From an uncultured Paracoccaceae bacterium (lineage in GTDB: Bacteria; Pseudomonadota; Alphaproteobacteria; Rhodobacterales; Rhodobacteraceae), in the NCBI GenBank assembly GCA_937863185.1, contig CALMEG010000122.1, positions 1-34,030 of the forward strand: DNA of 34,030 nt, written 5' to 3'. Shown piece after piece: positions 21,692 through 29,470 of the stretch. Each line of letters opens with the position of its first letter. Positions within the stretch are counted from its first letter, which is position 1. The notes under the pieces are model-generated. The model made no database searches, was not told where the DNA came from, and saw nothing but the letters and a program-made list of their open reading frames with translations. The position numbers and the translations under genes were made by a program.

Positions 21692-23832
21692 TCCGCCTGC
21701 TGGTTGCCCTTTTCCTTCTTGCCGCGCCGGTTTCGGCCGAAACCGTCCGTGTCCGCTCGGGCGAGCATGAAACATTCTCGCGGCTGGTCTTCGATCTGCC
21801 GAACGGCACGGAGTGGAGCATCGAAACCGCCGCAGACAGCCTCCGCCTGACAGTGGGTGACCCGAGCCTGCGGTTCGATTCCGGCAGCGTGTTCGACCTG
21901 ATCCCGAGAACCCGCATTCGGGCGATACGGCAGGACGGCGCGGGCGGCGATATCGTCATTTCACTGGCGGGCGATGTGCATGCAAAAAGCTTCGCAACCG
22001 AAAGTGGTTCGGTCGTGATCGACGTGATTTCCGGCGCCTTGCCAGCGAAGGCCGATGCGCGGGGGGATGGGCCTGCGGTCCTGCCGCCCGTCTTTCCCGC
22101 CACGCCGACGGCCGTGTCGGACCTGCAGGCGCATTTGCCCGTATACTGGAAGCGCCGGCTGGAGGCGCCCGACCCGGCGCATCCCGCACCGGCAAAGCCC
22201 CGGCCCTTGCCCGCATCCTCCCGTCTGGCCGATGTCCAGCAGGCCGAGCAGGAGTTGCTGCACCAGATCAGCCGGGCGGCCGCGCAGGGCCTTATCCGTC
22301 TCGATACACGGCAGATCGGGCTGCCACCCGGCCCGGAGGCGCCGGCCCGGCAGGATGGTGCCCCGCCCGCGCCGGATGCGGCGTCGGATCATCTCGCCAT
22401 TCAGTCGCGCACGGTGATCGATCGTGACAACGCGGTGGCGGGCGCGGCCCCCGAACTTTCTGCCGATGGCGTGCGGTGCCATTCGGATGCGGAACTCGAC
22501 ATTGCCGGATGGCTGGGTGACGCGCCTGTTGCCGCGCAGATCGGTGCCGCCCGTTCGTCCCTGACGCAAGAGTTCGACCGCCCCGACGATGCCGCGGTTG
22601 CAGATCTGGCAAGGCTTTACATCGCCCTGGGCTTCGGGGCCGAGGCGCGGGCTCTTCTGACCTCCATGTCGGTCGATCCGGGGGCAGACAGGGTCTTGCC
22701 GGACCTGGCGGAGCTGGTGGAAGGCAGGCCGGTCGGGGCAGGGTCGCGCTTTCACTCCATGGCGGGATGCGACAGCGCGGCGGCGCTCTGGGCTGTGCTG
22801 GCGGCCAGGGAGGGTGCACTTTCGGCAGAGGGGATCAACCAACCCGCCGTGACCCGCGCTTTCTCGGCGCTGCCGCCGCATCTGCGGGCCTGGCTGGGGC
22901 CCGATCTGACCCGTCGCCTGATCGACGCGGGCGCCACCCGAAGCGCAGAGGATATCCGCGCGGCGATCGCGCGGTTGCCGGATACCGACCCCGCCTCGTT
23001 GCGCCTTGTGGAGGCGCAGATCGACCTTGCGCGGGATGACACGGGTCTCGCGGCACGGACCTTGCGCGAACTTTCGACAGGGGAAGGGGAAGAAACGCCG
23101 CAGGCGCTTCTTCTTTACGTTGCCGCACAGATCGACCGGGGCGAAAGGGTTGATCCCGAAGCGATCGAGACGCTGGATGCACTGGCCTTCGAACATGCCG
23201 CGACCCCGCTTGGTGCCCGGCTGCGCAAGGCCCATGTCCTGGCACTGGCGGGCGCCGAGCGGTTCGACGAGGCGTTCGAGGCCTTGTCCCGCTGGCCGCA
23301 GGGCCAGCATGAGGCGCTGCGGCTGGAAGCCCGTGAGGGGCTTTTCCAGAACCTTCTGGCACTTGCCGACACGGCCCGGTTCCTGCCCTGGGCTTTTGCG
23401 GAAACCGGCCAGCCGGGCCTGAGTGCCGCCACACGGCTTGCTCTGGCGGAACGTCTGGCGGATGAGGGATTCCCCGATGCCGCAAGGGCGCAGCTGGAGG
23501 GCGATCCGGGCCAGACAGAGGACGGGCGGTTGTTGCATGCGCGCATGGCGCTGAAGGATGGCAATGCGCCCGCGGCCATCGCCGATCTTGTCGGGCTTGA
23601 CAATGAGGCGGCGAATGCCCTGCGGGCCGCGGCCTTGCAGCGGATCACCGAGGATGCCCGGCCGCAGAAGCAAGATGATGGGGTTTTACCCGCCGCGCCG
23701 CCACCGGACAGGCCTGCCGCAGGGGGTGCGGACCTGGCCACGGCCCGAGACCTGCTTGAACGAAGCGCGGCCGAGCGCGAGGCCATGCAGGCGCTTTTGC
23801 AAGAAACCGCAGATCTTCGGGAATCACCTTAG
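21688..23832 (+). CDS. Large exported protein of unknown function, AMIN-like N-terminus and helical-repeat C-terminus, linked to motA
   Basis: I do not recognise a named family. The protein has 714 residues and a clear Sec signal (MIRLLVALFLLAAPVSA then ETVRV), so it should be periplasmic. Residues about 20-115 are beta-rich and resemble an AMIN domain: FSRLVFDLPNGTEWSI, SLRLTV, RTRIRAIRQD and SGSVVIDVISG follow the strand order of peptidoglycan- or envelope-targeting AMIN modules. A Pro/Ala-rich linker follows (about 120-260). From about 285 to 650 it is nearly all alpha-helical with Ala/Leu/Arg spacing like TPR or Sel1-type repeats (for example ALAGAERFDEAFEALSRWPQG). The C-terminal 60 residues are Pro-rich, then helical. 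Its ATG overlaps the motA stop. Position suggests a motor or wall-associated stator accessory, perhaps analogous to MotC. Confidence 0.85.
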   Translation: MIRLLVALFLLAAPVSAETVRVRSGEHETFSRLVFDLPNGTEWSIETAADSLRLTVGDPSLRFDSGSVFDLIPRTRIRAIRQDGAGGDIVISLAGDVHAKSFATESGSVVIDVISGALPAKADARGDGPAVLPPVFPATPTAVSDLQAHLPVYWKRRLEAPDPAHPAPAKPRPLPASSRLADVQQAEQELLHQISRAAAQGLIRLDTRQIGLPPGPEAPARQDGAPPAPDAASDHLAIQSRTVIDRDNAVAGAAPELSADGVRCHSDAELDIAGWLGDAPVAAQIGAARSSLTQEFDRPDDAAVADLARLYIALGFGAEARALLTSMSVDPGADRVLPDLAELVEGRPVGAGSRFHSMAGCDSAAALWAVLAAREGALSAEGINQPAVTRAFSALPPHLRAWLGPDLTRRLIDAGATRSAEDIRAAIARLPDTDPASLRLVEAQIDLARDDTGLAARTLRELSTGEGEETPQALLLYVAAQIDRGERVDPEAIETLDALAFEHAATPLGARLRKAHVLALAGAERFDEAFEALSRWPQGQHEALRLEAREGLFQNLLALADTARFLPWAFAETGQPGLSAATRLALAERLADEGFPDAARAQLEGDPGQTEDGRLLHARMALKDGNAPAAIADLVGLDNEAANALRAAALQRITEDARPQKQDDGVLPAAPPPDRPAAGGADLATARDLLERSAAEREAMQALLQETADLRESP

Positions 23833-23867
23833 ACGCTTACGCTTTCTAAACGCTCCGTCACTAGCGT
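23833..23867. repeat. ACGCT direct repeats plus an inverted copy before the lytic transglycosylase gene
   Basis: ACGCT occurs at 23833-23837, 23839-23843 and 23850-23854, and its complement AGCGT at 23863-23867. The last pair can form a 5-bp stem with an 8-nt loop. It is the only sizeable gap (71 bp) in this operon, so it may hold an internal promoter, a weak terminator or an RNA-processing site. Confidence 0.35.
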
Positions 23868-23903
23868 GGGTCTGGCAAGAATTGCTGGAGGTGGGTGAAA
23901 CCC

Positions 23904-24668
23904 ATGAAACGCTTTCGTTGGGCCGTCATGCGGCATGTGCTCCTGATGGCCGTGGGGCTTTTTGCGGCCCGTGCCGAGGCCAGCCAGTCCGAGGCAGAGA
24001 TCTGCTCGCGCGTCGCGGCGACGGTCGCACAGCAGTCGGGCGTGCCGGTTTCGGTTCTCAGGGCGATCACGCTGACGGAAACTGGCCGCAAGCTTGGCGG
24101 CGCGTTTCAGCCCTGGCCCTGGACGGTGAACATGGAGGGCAAGGGCCACTGGTTCGACACGCAGGACCAGGCCCGCGCGTTCGTCTTCAAAGAGTTCAAG
24201 CGCGGCGCCCGAAGCTTCGATGTGGGCTGCTTCCAGATCAATTACAAATGGCATGGGGAGGCCTTCGCCTCGATCGACGAGATGTTCGATCCGCTGGCAA
24301 ATGCCCAATATGCGGCCAGGTTCCTCAGGGATCTGCACACCGAAACCGGATCCTGGAGCAAGGCGGCCGGCGCCTACCATTCGCGCACGCCGGAATTCGC
24401 CAACCGCTATGCCGCGCGTTTCGACCGCATTCGCGCCACGCTCGCCCCGGAGGAAGGTCCGGATGGCGGCGCGCCCTTGCCCGATCGGGAGATCCCCGAA
24501 ATCCCCGATATCGTCCTGGCCGCGAATGGCCCCGCACCGCAGGACAGGGCAGAGCGGGTGAACCGCTATCCCCTTCTGATCCGCAAGACGGCGGCGCCGG
24601 CCTCGCTTGGGGGGGCGCCGGGGGCAAGCCTCTTTGCCGCCGCGGTCGCAAGAATGGGGCAGGAATAG
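23904..24668 (+). CDS. Flagellar-cluster lytic transglycosylase (SltF-like)
   Basis: Exported peptidoglycan-cleaving enzyme of 254 residues that probably opens the cell wall for the growing rod. The signal peptide is about 1-27 (VLLMAVGLFAARAEA). The goose-lysozyme-like SLT domain has the catalytic Glu59 in ITLTETGRK, the G-x-x-Q-I-N motif at GCFQINYKW (Gln111) and the A-x-Y motif at AGAYHSRTPEFANRY (Tyr158). The remainder is a Pro/Glu-rich tail. ATG 23904 was chosen over GTG 23895, which is only 1 nt from the GGAGGTG ribosome site. In Rhodobacter sphaeroides an SLT-type enzyme, SltF, does this job because FlgJ lacks a muramidase domain. The position right before flhA supports the same role here. 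Confidence 0.9.
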   Translation: MKRFRWAVMRHVLLMAVGLFAARAEASQSEAEICSRVAATVAQQSGVPVSVLRAITLTETGRKLGGAFQPWPWTVNMEGKGHWFDTQDQARAFVFKEFKRGARSFDVGCFQINYKWHGEAFASIDEMFDPLANAQYAARFLRDLHTETGSWSKAAGAYHSRTPEFANRYAARFDRIRATLAPEEGPDGGAPLPDREIPEIPDIVLAANGPAPQDRAERVNRYPLLIRKTAAPASLGGAPGASLFAAAVARMGQE

Positions 24669-24671
24669 CCC

Positions 24672-26756
24672 GTGCGCATCACCATGCTGAAGATCTTCCA
24701 GCCCACTATCCTGCTGTCGCTTGCGCTTATGGCGGTGATCGTGATGATGATCCTGCCGGTGCCGGCATGGGTGCTGGACCTGGGGGTCGCACTGTCCTTC
24801 GGACTGGCGATCCTGATCTTCACCATCACGCTTTTCATCGAGCGGCCGCTGGATTTTTCGGCCTTTCCCACGGTGCTTCTGGCCTCGCTCATGCTGCGGC
24901 TGTCGCTGAACGTGTCCTCGACGAAACTGATCATCGGGCAGGGCCATACCGGAACCGGGGCCGCCGGCGGCGTGATCGAGGGGTTCGCCAATTTCATCAT
25001 GGGCGGCTCGGTCCTGATCGGGCTTGTGGTGTTCTGCGTCATCCTGATCGTGAATTTCATCGTCATCACGAAAGGCGCCGGCCGCATGGCCGAGGTCGGC
25101 GCGCGCTTCGCGCTGGATGCGATGCCGGGAAAGCAGCTGGCCATCGACAGCGACATGAATGCCGGCGCGATCGACCATGCCGAGGCCCGCGCGCGGCGCG
25201 AGAAGGAGCAGGCCGAGACGACCTTCTTCGGCTCGCTCGACGGGGCGTCGAAATTCGTCAAGGGCGACGCTGTCGCGGGGCTTCTGATCACCATGCTCAA
25301 TATCGTGATGGGGTTGATCATCGGCACGCTGGTGCATGGCATGCCGATGGACCGCGCGCTGGAAACCTATGCGATCCTGACGGTGGGCGACGGGCTGGTC
25401 AGTCAGATCCCGGCGGTGATCATCTCGATTGCCTCGGCGATCCTGCTGTCACGCGGGGGCGCGCAAGGCGCCGCGGATCTGGAGCTGTTCCGGCAGCTCG
25501 GGCGCTATCCCGCGGCCCTTGCCACCGTCGCGGTGCTGATGGCGCTTTTTGCGATCGTGCCCGGCTTGCCGTTCCTGCCGTTCATCGGCAGCGCCCTTGT
25601 GCTTGGGGGGATCGCTTTCGGCGGTTACCGGGCGGCCGGGAAACGGCGGCGGCGCGACGCGATGCGCCTGCCCCCCCCGTCCGAGCCTGCCCCGCGCAAG
25701 TCGTTGGGGGACATCCTCGATGTCGATGAGATCCATGTCGAATTCGCGCCCGACCTTGTTTCCATGGCGCTTGATCCCGCGACCGGCCTCGATGCGCGCA
25801 TTGCCAACATGCGCAATCATGTTGCGGCCGGTTACGGCGTGATCCTGCCCGAAATCCGCCTGACCGACGATCACACGCTTGGCCCCGGCTGGTATCGCAT
25901 CCGCATCCAGGGGGTCGAGCAGGCGAAGGACCGGCTGTTCCCGGATCATGTCCTTGCCCTCGTGTCCGATAATTCCGGCAGCGTGCCCGAAGGGCAGGAT
26001 GTCCGTGAGCCGGTCTACGGCGCCCCCGCGCGCTGGATCCTGTCCGACCGGCAGGAAGAGGCCGCGCTGTCGGGCTCGACCGTCGTCAGCCCGACAGAGG
26101 TTCTGGCGACCCACCTGCTTGAGGTGATCCGCAACAATTTCGCGCGGCTGATGACCTTGCGCGCGCTGCGCCGCCTTCTGGATGAGGCTGCAAACCTGTC
26201 GGATGCGGCGCGGGGCGAAAGCAACCGCCGCATCCTGGACGATCTTGTTCCCGACAAGGTCAGTCCGGATCTGCTTCTTGCGGTCTTGCGCCTGCTTCTT
26301 GAAGAGAGGGTGTCGATCCGCAACCTGCTGCTGATCGTCGAGGCGATCGCCGAGGCCCGGGGCATGCCCTCGCCCGAGGCGATCTGCGAACATGTCCGCC
26401 AGAGGCTGGGCTTTCAGCTTGTCGCGGATCTGCGCCGCGATGACGGCACCATCCCGCTGCTTCAGCTTGCGCCCGAATGGGAAGAGGCGTTCAGCACCTA
26501 TCAGATCGGCGGGGACCGCGGGCAGGGTGACATTGCCCTGCCGCCGGACAAGTTCAACCGGCTGGCGGGCAATGTCGCCGAGAAGGTTGCCTGCGCCGGG
26601 GAAGAGGGTGTCTTTCCCGCACTGGTGACCTCGACGTTCCGGCGCCGTTTCCTGCGCACCGTGCTGGCCGCGAAGGGCATAAGCGCCCCGGTTCTCAGCT
26701 TTGAGGAAATCGGGACCAACGCGCGCCCCGCCATGGTCGGCGTGGTTCCCGCATGA
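24672..26756 (+). CDS. flhA: Flagellar export gate protein FlhA
   Basis: Largest subunit of the type III export gate, 694 residues. The N-terminal part (about 1-310) contains eight membrane helices. The FHIPEP signature is present at about 133-165 (VITKGAGRMAEVGARFALDAMPGKQLAIDSDMNAG), followed by the charged FHIPEP loop and TYAILTVGDGLVSQIPAVIISIASAILLSR. The cytoplasmic domain (about 340-694) forms the nonameric docking ring for substrates and chaperones. The start is GTG 24672, 7 nt after AGGA and 3 bp after the transglycosylase stop; an in-frame ATG at 24684 has no ribosome site. The stop overlaps fliR (ATGA). Confidence 0.97.
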   Translation: MRITMLKIFQPTILLSLALMAVIVMMILPVPAWVLDLGVALSFGLAILIFTITLFIERPLDFSAFPTVLLASLMLRLSLNVSSTKLIIGQGHTGTGAAGGVIEGFANFIMGGSVLIGLVVFCVILIVNFIVITKGAGRMAEVGARFALDAMPGKQLAIDSDMNAGAIDHAEARARREKEQAETTFFGSLDGASKFVKGDAVAGLLITMLNIVMGLIIGTLVHGMPMDRALETYAILTVGDGLVSQIPAVIISIASAILLSRGGAQGAADLELFRQLGRYPAALATVAVLMALFAIVPGLPFLPFIGSALVLGGIAFGGYRAAGKRRRRDAMRLPPPSEPAPRKSLGDILDVDEIHVEFAPDLVSMALDPATGLDARIANMRNHVAAGYGVILPEIRLTDDHTLGPGWYRIRIQGVEQAKDRLFPDHVLALVSDNSGSVPEGQDVREPVYGAPARWILSDRQEEAALSGSTVVSPTEVLATHLLEVIRNNFARLMTLRALRRLLDEAANLSDAARGESNRRILDDLVPDKVSPDLLLAVLRLLLEERVSIRNLLLIVEAIAEARGMPSPEAICEHVRQRLGFQLVADLRRDDGTIPLLQLAPEWEEAFSTYQIGGDRGQGDIALPPDKFNRLAGNVAEKVACAGEEGVFPALVTSTFRRRFLRTVLAAKGISAPVLSFEEIGTNARPAMVGVVPA

Positions 26757-27523
26757 CCGCGACGCTTGCCGAACTGGCCCCGGCCCTGCAAGAGATGCTG
26801 TTCCTGGGCTTCGTCGTCTTTCTGCGGGTCGGGGGTGCGATGGCGCTGATGCCCGCTTTCGGAGAGGTGTCGGTTCCGATGCGGGTGCGCCTCGGCCTTG
26901 CCCTGGCCTTCACCGCTGCCGTGATGCCCGCCGTTGCCGAAAGCGTCGGGGCCGGGCGTGGCGTGCCGCCCCGCGCGATGCTGACCGAGCCCCTGCTGGG
27001 CCTTGCGATCGGCGCGATGCTGCGCTTCTTCGTGCTTGCATTGCAGACCGCCGGCACGATCGCGGCGCAGGCAACATCGCTTTCGCAGCTTTTCGGCGGC
27101 TCCGGCGGCGAGCCGCAGCCCGCCATCGGGCATATCCTCGTGGCGGCGGGCCTTGCCTTGGCCGTCATGTCGGGCCTGCCGGTCAAGATCGCGCTGCTGC
27201 TGATCGCCTCTTACGATGTGTTGCCGCCGGGGCAGGCACTAGAGGTCGGCCGGATTCTCGCCTGGGGGCTTTCGGGCGTTTCGGCCAGCTTCTCTCTGGC
27301 GCTGAGCATTGCCGCGCCATTCGTCATTGCGGGGCTGGTCTACAACGTGGCGCTTGGCGCGATCAACCGGGCGATGCCGCAGCTGATGGTCGCCTTCGTC
27401 GGCGCCCCGGCGCTGACCCTTGGCGGGCTTGCCTTGCTGAGCATCGCCCTGCCCGCCGGGCTGGCATTCTGGCATGCCACGCTTGACGGATTCCTTGCCG
27501 CGCCTTTCGGGGGGCCGGGATGA
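26753..27523 (+). CDS. fliR: Flagellar export gate protein FliR
   Basis: Membrane subunit of the FliP-FliQ-FliR export pore, 256 residues. The typical opening FLGFVVFLRVGGAMALMPAFGEVSVPMRVRLGLALAFT is followed by the Glu-Pro and long-helix region ALQTAGTIAAQATSLSQLF, as in other FliR proteins. It ends with ALSIAAPFVIAGLVYNVALGAINRAMPQLMVAFVGAPALTLGGLALL. The latter includes the conserved G-x-x-x-R-x-x-P-Q element that packs against FlhB. It is overlapped at both ends (ATGA with flhA, ATGA with flhB), which points to coupled translation and near-stoichiometric assembly. Confidence 0.95.
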   Translation: MTATLAELAPALQEMLFLGFVVFLRVGGAMALMPAFGEVSVPMRVRLGLALAFTAAVMPAVAESVGAGRGVPPRAMLTEPLLGLAIGAMLRFFVLALQTAGTIAAQATSLSQLFGGSGGEPQPAIGHILVAAGLALAVMSGLPVKIALLLIASYDVLPPGQALEVGRILAWGLSGVSASFSLALSIAAPFVIAGLVYNVALGAINRAMPQLMVAFVGAPALTLGGLALLSIALPAGLAFWHATLDGFLAAPFGGPG

Positions 27524-28608
27524 GCGAGGATCAGGCGGCCGAGAAGGAACACGAGCCGACACAGGGCAAGCTTGACGAGGCGCGGCGCAAGGGCGACATC
27601 CCGAAATCGACCGATCTGACGACCGCGGCCGCCTATCTTGGCTTTGCCGTGATGGCCCTTGCCCTTGGCGGCGAGGGGCTTGTCCGCCTTGGTACCGCGC
27701 TGTCGGCTTTCCTGGATCGTCCGGATGCTTTTGCGGGTGTCCTTTCAGGCCACGGGGGACGGACGGTTCTTCGGGGGCCGATCCTGCAAGGCCTTGCGCT
27801 GCTTGCGCCCTGGTTTGCCCTTCCCATGATTGCCGCATTGCTGGCGCTTGTCGCGCAGCGCGCCCTTGTCTTCTCGGGCGACAAGCTGGCCTTCAAGGCA
27901 AGCCGCATTGATCCGCTTGCGAATGCGGGCCAGAAATTCGGGCGCACCGGGCTTTTCGAATTTGCCAAGAGTTTCGTGAAACTCGTCCTGATTTCGGTGC
28001 TGCTGGCGGTCTTCCTGTCGGGTAAACTGCCGCGGATATTGCAGGCGCAGCGGCTTGAGCCCGCCCTGATCGCGGCCGAGATCGCGCGCATGGTGGCCGA
28101 GTTCGTCGTGCTTGTAACGGTTGTCACGCTGGTGATCGGTGGGTTGGACTATGTCTGGCAACGCGCCGAGCATCTGCGCCGCAACCGCATGAGCCGGCAG
28201 GAACTGCTTGACGAGATGAAGCAGTCCGAGGGCGACCCCCACATGAAGGCGCAGCGACGGCAGCGCGGTGTCGATATCGCCATGAACCGCATGCTGTCGG
28301 ATGTGCAGGGAGCCGATGTGATCATCGTCAACCCGACGCATTATGCCGTTGCGCTGAAATGGGATCGGGGAAGCGGGCGCGCCCCGGTCTGCGTGGCCAA
28401 GGGCGTGGACGAGGTTGCGGCGACCATCCGCAGGATCGGGATGGAGCATGGCGTGCCGATCCGGTCCGACCCGCCCACCGCGCGCGCCCTTCACGCCACG
28501 CTGGAGATCGGCGACGAGATCCGGCCCGAGCATTACAAACCGATTGCGGCCGCGATCCGCTTTGCGGAAGCGATGCGCAAACGCGCGCGTGGCAAGTGGG
28601 GGCCGTGA
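27520..28608 (+). CDS. flhB: Flagellar export switch protein FlhB
   Basis: Membrane protein of 362 residues that changes export specificity from rod/hook to filament subunits. The N-terminus EKEHEPTQGKLDEARRKGDIPKSTDL is characteristic. Four membrane helices follow to about residue 215. The cytoplasmic domain holds the self-cleavage motif Asn271-Pro272-Thr273-His274 (VIIVNPTHYAVALKW), equivalent to Asn269-Pro270 in Salmonella. The linker before it (MSRQELLDEMKQSEGDPHMKAQRRQR) is also conserved. The stop shares its last base with the next start (TGATG). Confidence 0.97.
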   Translation: MSEDQAAEKEHEPTQGKLDEARRKGDIPKSTDLTTAAAYLGFAVMALALGGEGLVRLGTALSAFLDRPDAFAGVLSGHGGRTVLRGPILQGLALLAPWFALPMIAALLALVAQRALVFSGDKLAFKASRIDPLANAGQKFGRTGLFEFAKSFVKLVLISVLLAVFLSGKLPRILQAQRLEPALIAAEIARMVAEFVVLVTVVTLVIGGLDYVWQRAEHLRRNRMSRQELLDEMKQSEGDPHMKAQRRQRGVDIAMNRMLSDVQGADVIIVNPTHYAVALKWDRGSGRAPVCVAKGVDEVAATIRRIGMEHGVPIRSDPPTARALHATLEIGDEIRPEHYKPIAAAIRFAEAMRKRARGKWGP

Positions 28609-28952
28609 TGAAGAAATCAGACCTCGAGACGCTTGCGAAGATCACCGGGATGCAGTCGGACCTGGCCCTGGCGCAGCTTGCCGCAATCTCGGACGAGATG
28701 GCGAAGACGCGGGACAGGCAGGCCGCCAATCGCCGCGCGGTCTTGCAGGCCTGGCAAGCGACCAGGGCCGATCCGGCGCTCGGATCCGGTGCGGTGCGTT
28801 TCAGCCAATGGGCCGGGCAGGAAGCCGCGGCCTTGCAACGCCAGGCCGACGAACAGGGCCGCCTGCTTGAAACGAGAAAGGCCGAGGCCATTCGTGCCTT
28901 CGGCCGCAAGATGGCGCTGGACAGTCTGCGCGCCGCCCTGTCGCGCGGCTGA
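28608..28952 (+). CDS. Small helical protein of unknown function downstream of flhB (FliJ-like candidate)
   Basis: A 114-residue, highly charged, almost entirely alpha-helical protein without signal or membrane segment. Two long helices are predicted (about 3-55 and 65-110) separated by a Pro/Gly break (RADPALGSGAV), giving an antiparallel coiled-coil hairpin. This is the architecture of FliJ, the central stalk of the FliI ATPase, but I see no diagnostic motif. It starts at ATG 28608 inside the flhB stop (TGATG), so it is translationally coupled to the export switch gene. It is the last gene of the rightward unit and converges with the second fliL. It could equally be an export chaperone. Confidence 0.75.
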   Translation: MKKSDLETLAKITGMQSDLALAQLAAISDEMAKTRDRQAANRRAVLQAWQATRADPALGSGAVRFSQWAGQEAAALQRQADEQGRLLETRKAEAIRAFGRKMALDSLRAALSRG

Positions 28953-28965
28953 CAGGATGGCCGCG
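28944..28965. terminator. Weak hairpin at the meeting point of the two inward flagellar units
   Basis: Arms CGCGGC (28944-28949) and GCCGCG (28960-28965) with a 10-nt loop span the stop of the small gene after flhB, in the 27-bp gap before fliL2. It lacks a T-run, so evidence for termination is positional. Confidence 0.3.
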
Positions 28966-28979
28966 GATCGCGTCCCGGC

Positions 28980-29462
28980 TCAGGGCGAATCCTGGCGGAC
29001 GATATCCGCGATCAGGATGTCGGACACCTCGGGCCCAAGCGCCTTGTGCGCGGATTCGAGCAAGGCCCGGCGGAGCGCTTCGAGGTTGCCCGATTGCGTG
29101 AAGGCCCCGCGGAACCCTCCGGCATTGGCGTGGTTGAAAAGGACGCTCAGGAAACCGTCGCGCAGTTTCGGCTCCATCTCGTAGACCCGCTCACGATTGC
29201 CCTGCGCAATCTCGAGGCTCAGCGACAGGATCACAAGCGCCGAGACCTGCCCATCCTCTATCGTCGGTATGACGAACTGATTGTTAAGCTTGACATATTC
29301 GCGCCCGGTATCGGATTCGGCATGGGAGGGCGCGGCATCGTGCGGTTCGGCCTCGGCCATCTCTGCCTCGGGCGGCGGCGGAGGTTCGGCAAAAAACTTG
29401 CCCGCTCCGACGCCGGCCAGCAGGCCGATCAATGCCATGACGATCGGAAGCAACTTACGCAT
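28980..29462 (-). CDS. FliL-family protein, copy 2
   Basis: A 160-residue single-pass membrane protein with a very short cytoplasmic N-terminus (MRKLL), a membrane helix (about 4-22), a Pro/Glu-rich linker (PPPPPEAEMAEAEP) and a C-terminal periplasmic domain. The FliL pattern is recognisable: YVKLNNQFVIPTIEDGQVSALVILSLSLEIAQG, then LRDGFLSVLFNHANAGGF, then LEALRRALLESAHKALGPEVSDILIADIVRQ. ATG 29462 with GAGGG 5 nt upstream was preferred to GTG 29468, which falls inside that ribosome site. It is last in the flgB-to-flgH unit. The topology matches copy 1 but the sequences differ greatly, so this is an old duplication or a separate subfamily. Confidence 0.85.
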   Translation of the reverse strand: MRKLLPIVMALIGLLAGVGAGKFFAEPPPPPEAEMAEAEPHDAAPSHAESDTGREYVKLNNQFVIPTIEDGQVSALVILSLSLEIAQGNRERVYEMEPKLRDGFLSVLFNHANAGGFRGAFTQSGNLEALRRALLESAHKALGPEVSDILIADIVRQDSP

Positions 29463-29470
29463 GGGCACCC

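Noticed and set aside
19979-21775. 598-codon minus-strand frame across motA/motE
   Set aside because: Antisense to clear motility genes; product is His/Arg/Asp-rich without recognisable fold.
21961-23673. 570-codon minus-strand frame across the 714-aa gene
   Set aside because: The plus-strand frame has a signal peptide, an operon overlap with motA and normal composition. The minus frame is Arg/Gln/Pro-rich without these.
23871-23886. Sigma-54-like TGGC...TTGCT before the lytic transglycosylase
   Set aside because: The GG and GC dinucleotides are separated by 8 bp instead of the required 10, so it does not form a -24/-12 element.
23558-25729. 723-codon plus-strand frame overlapping the transglycosylase and flhA
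   Set aside because: It runs out of frame through two strongly conserved genes; its Arg/Gly/His-rich product shows no domain.
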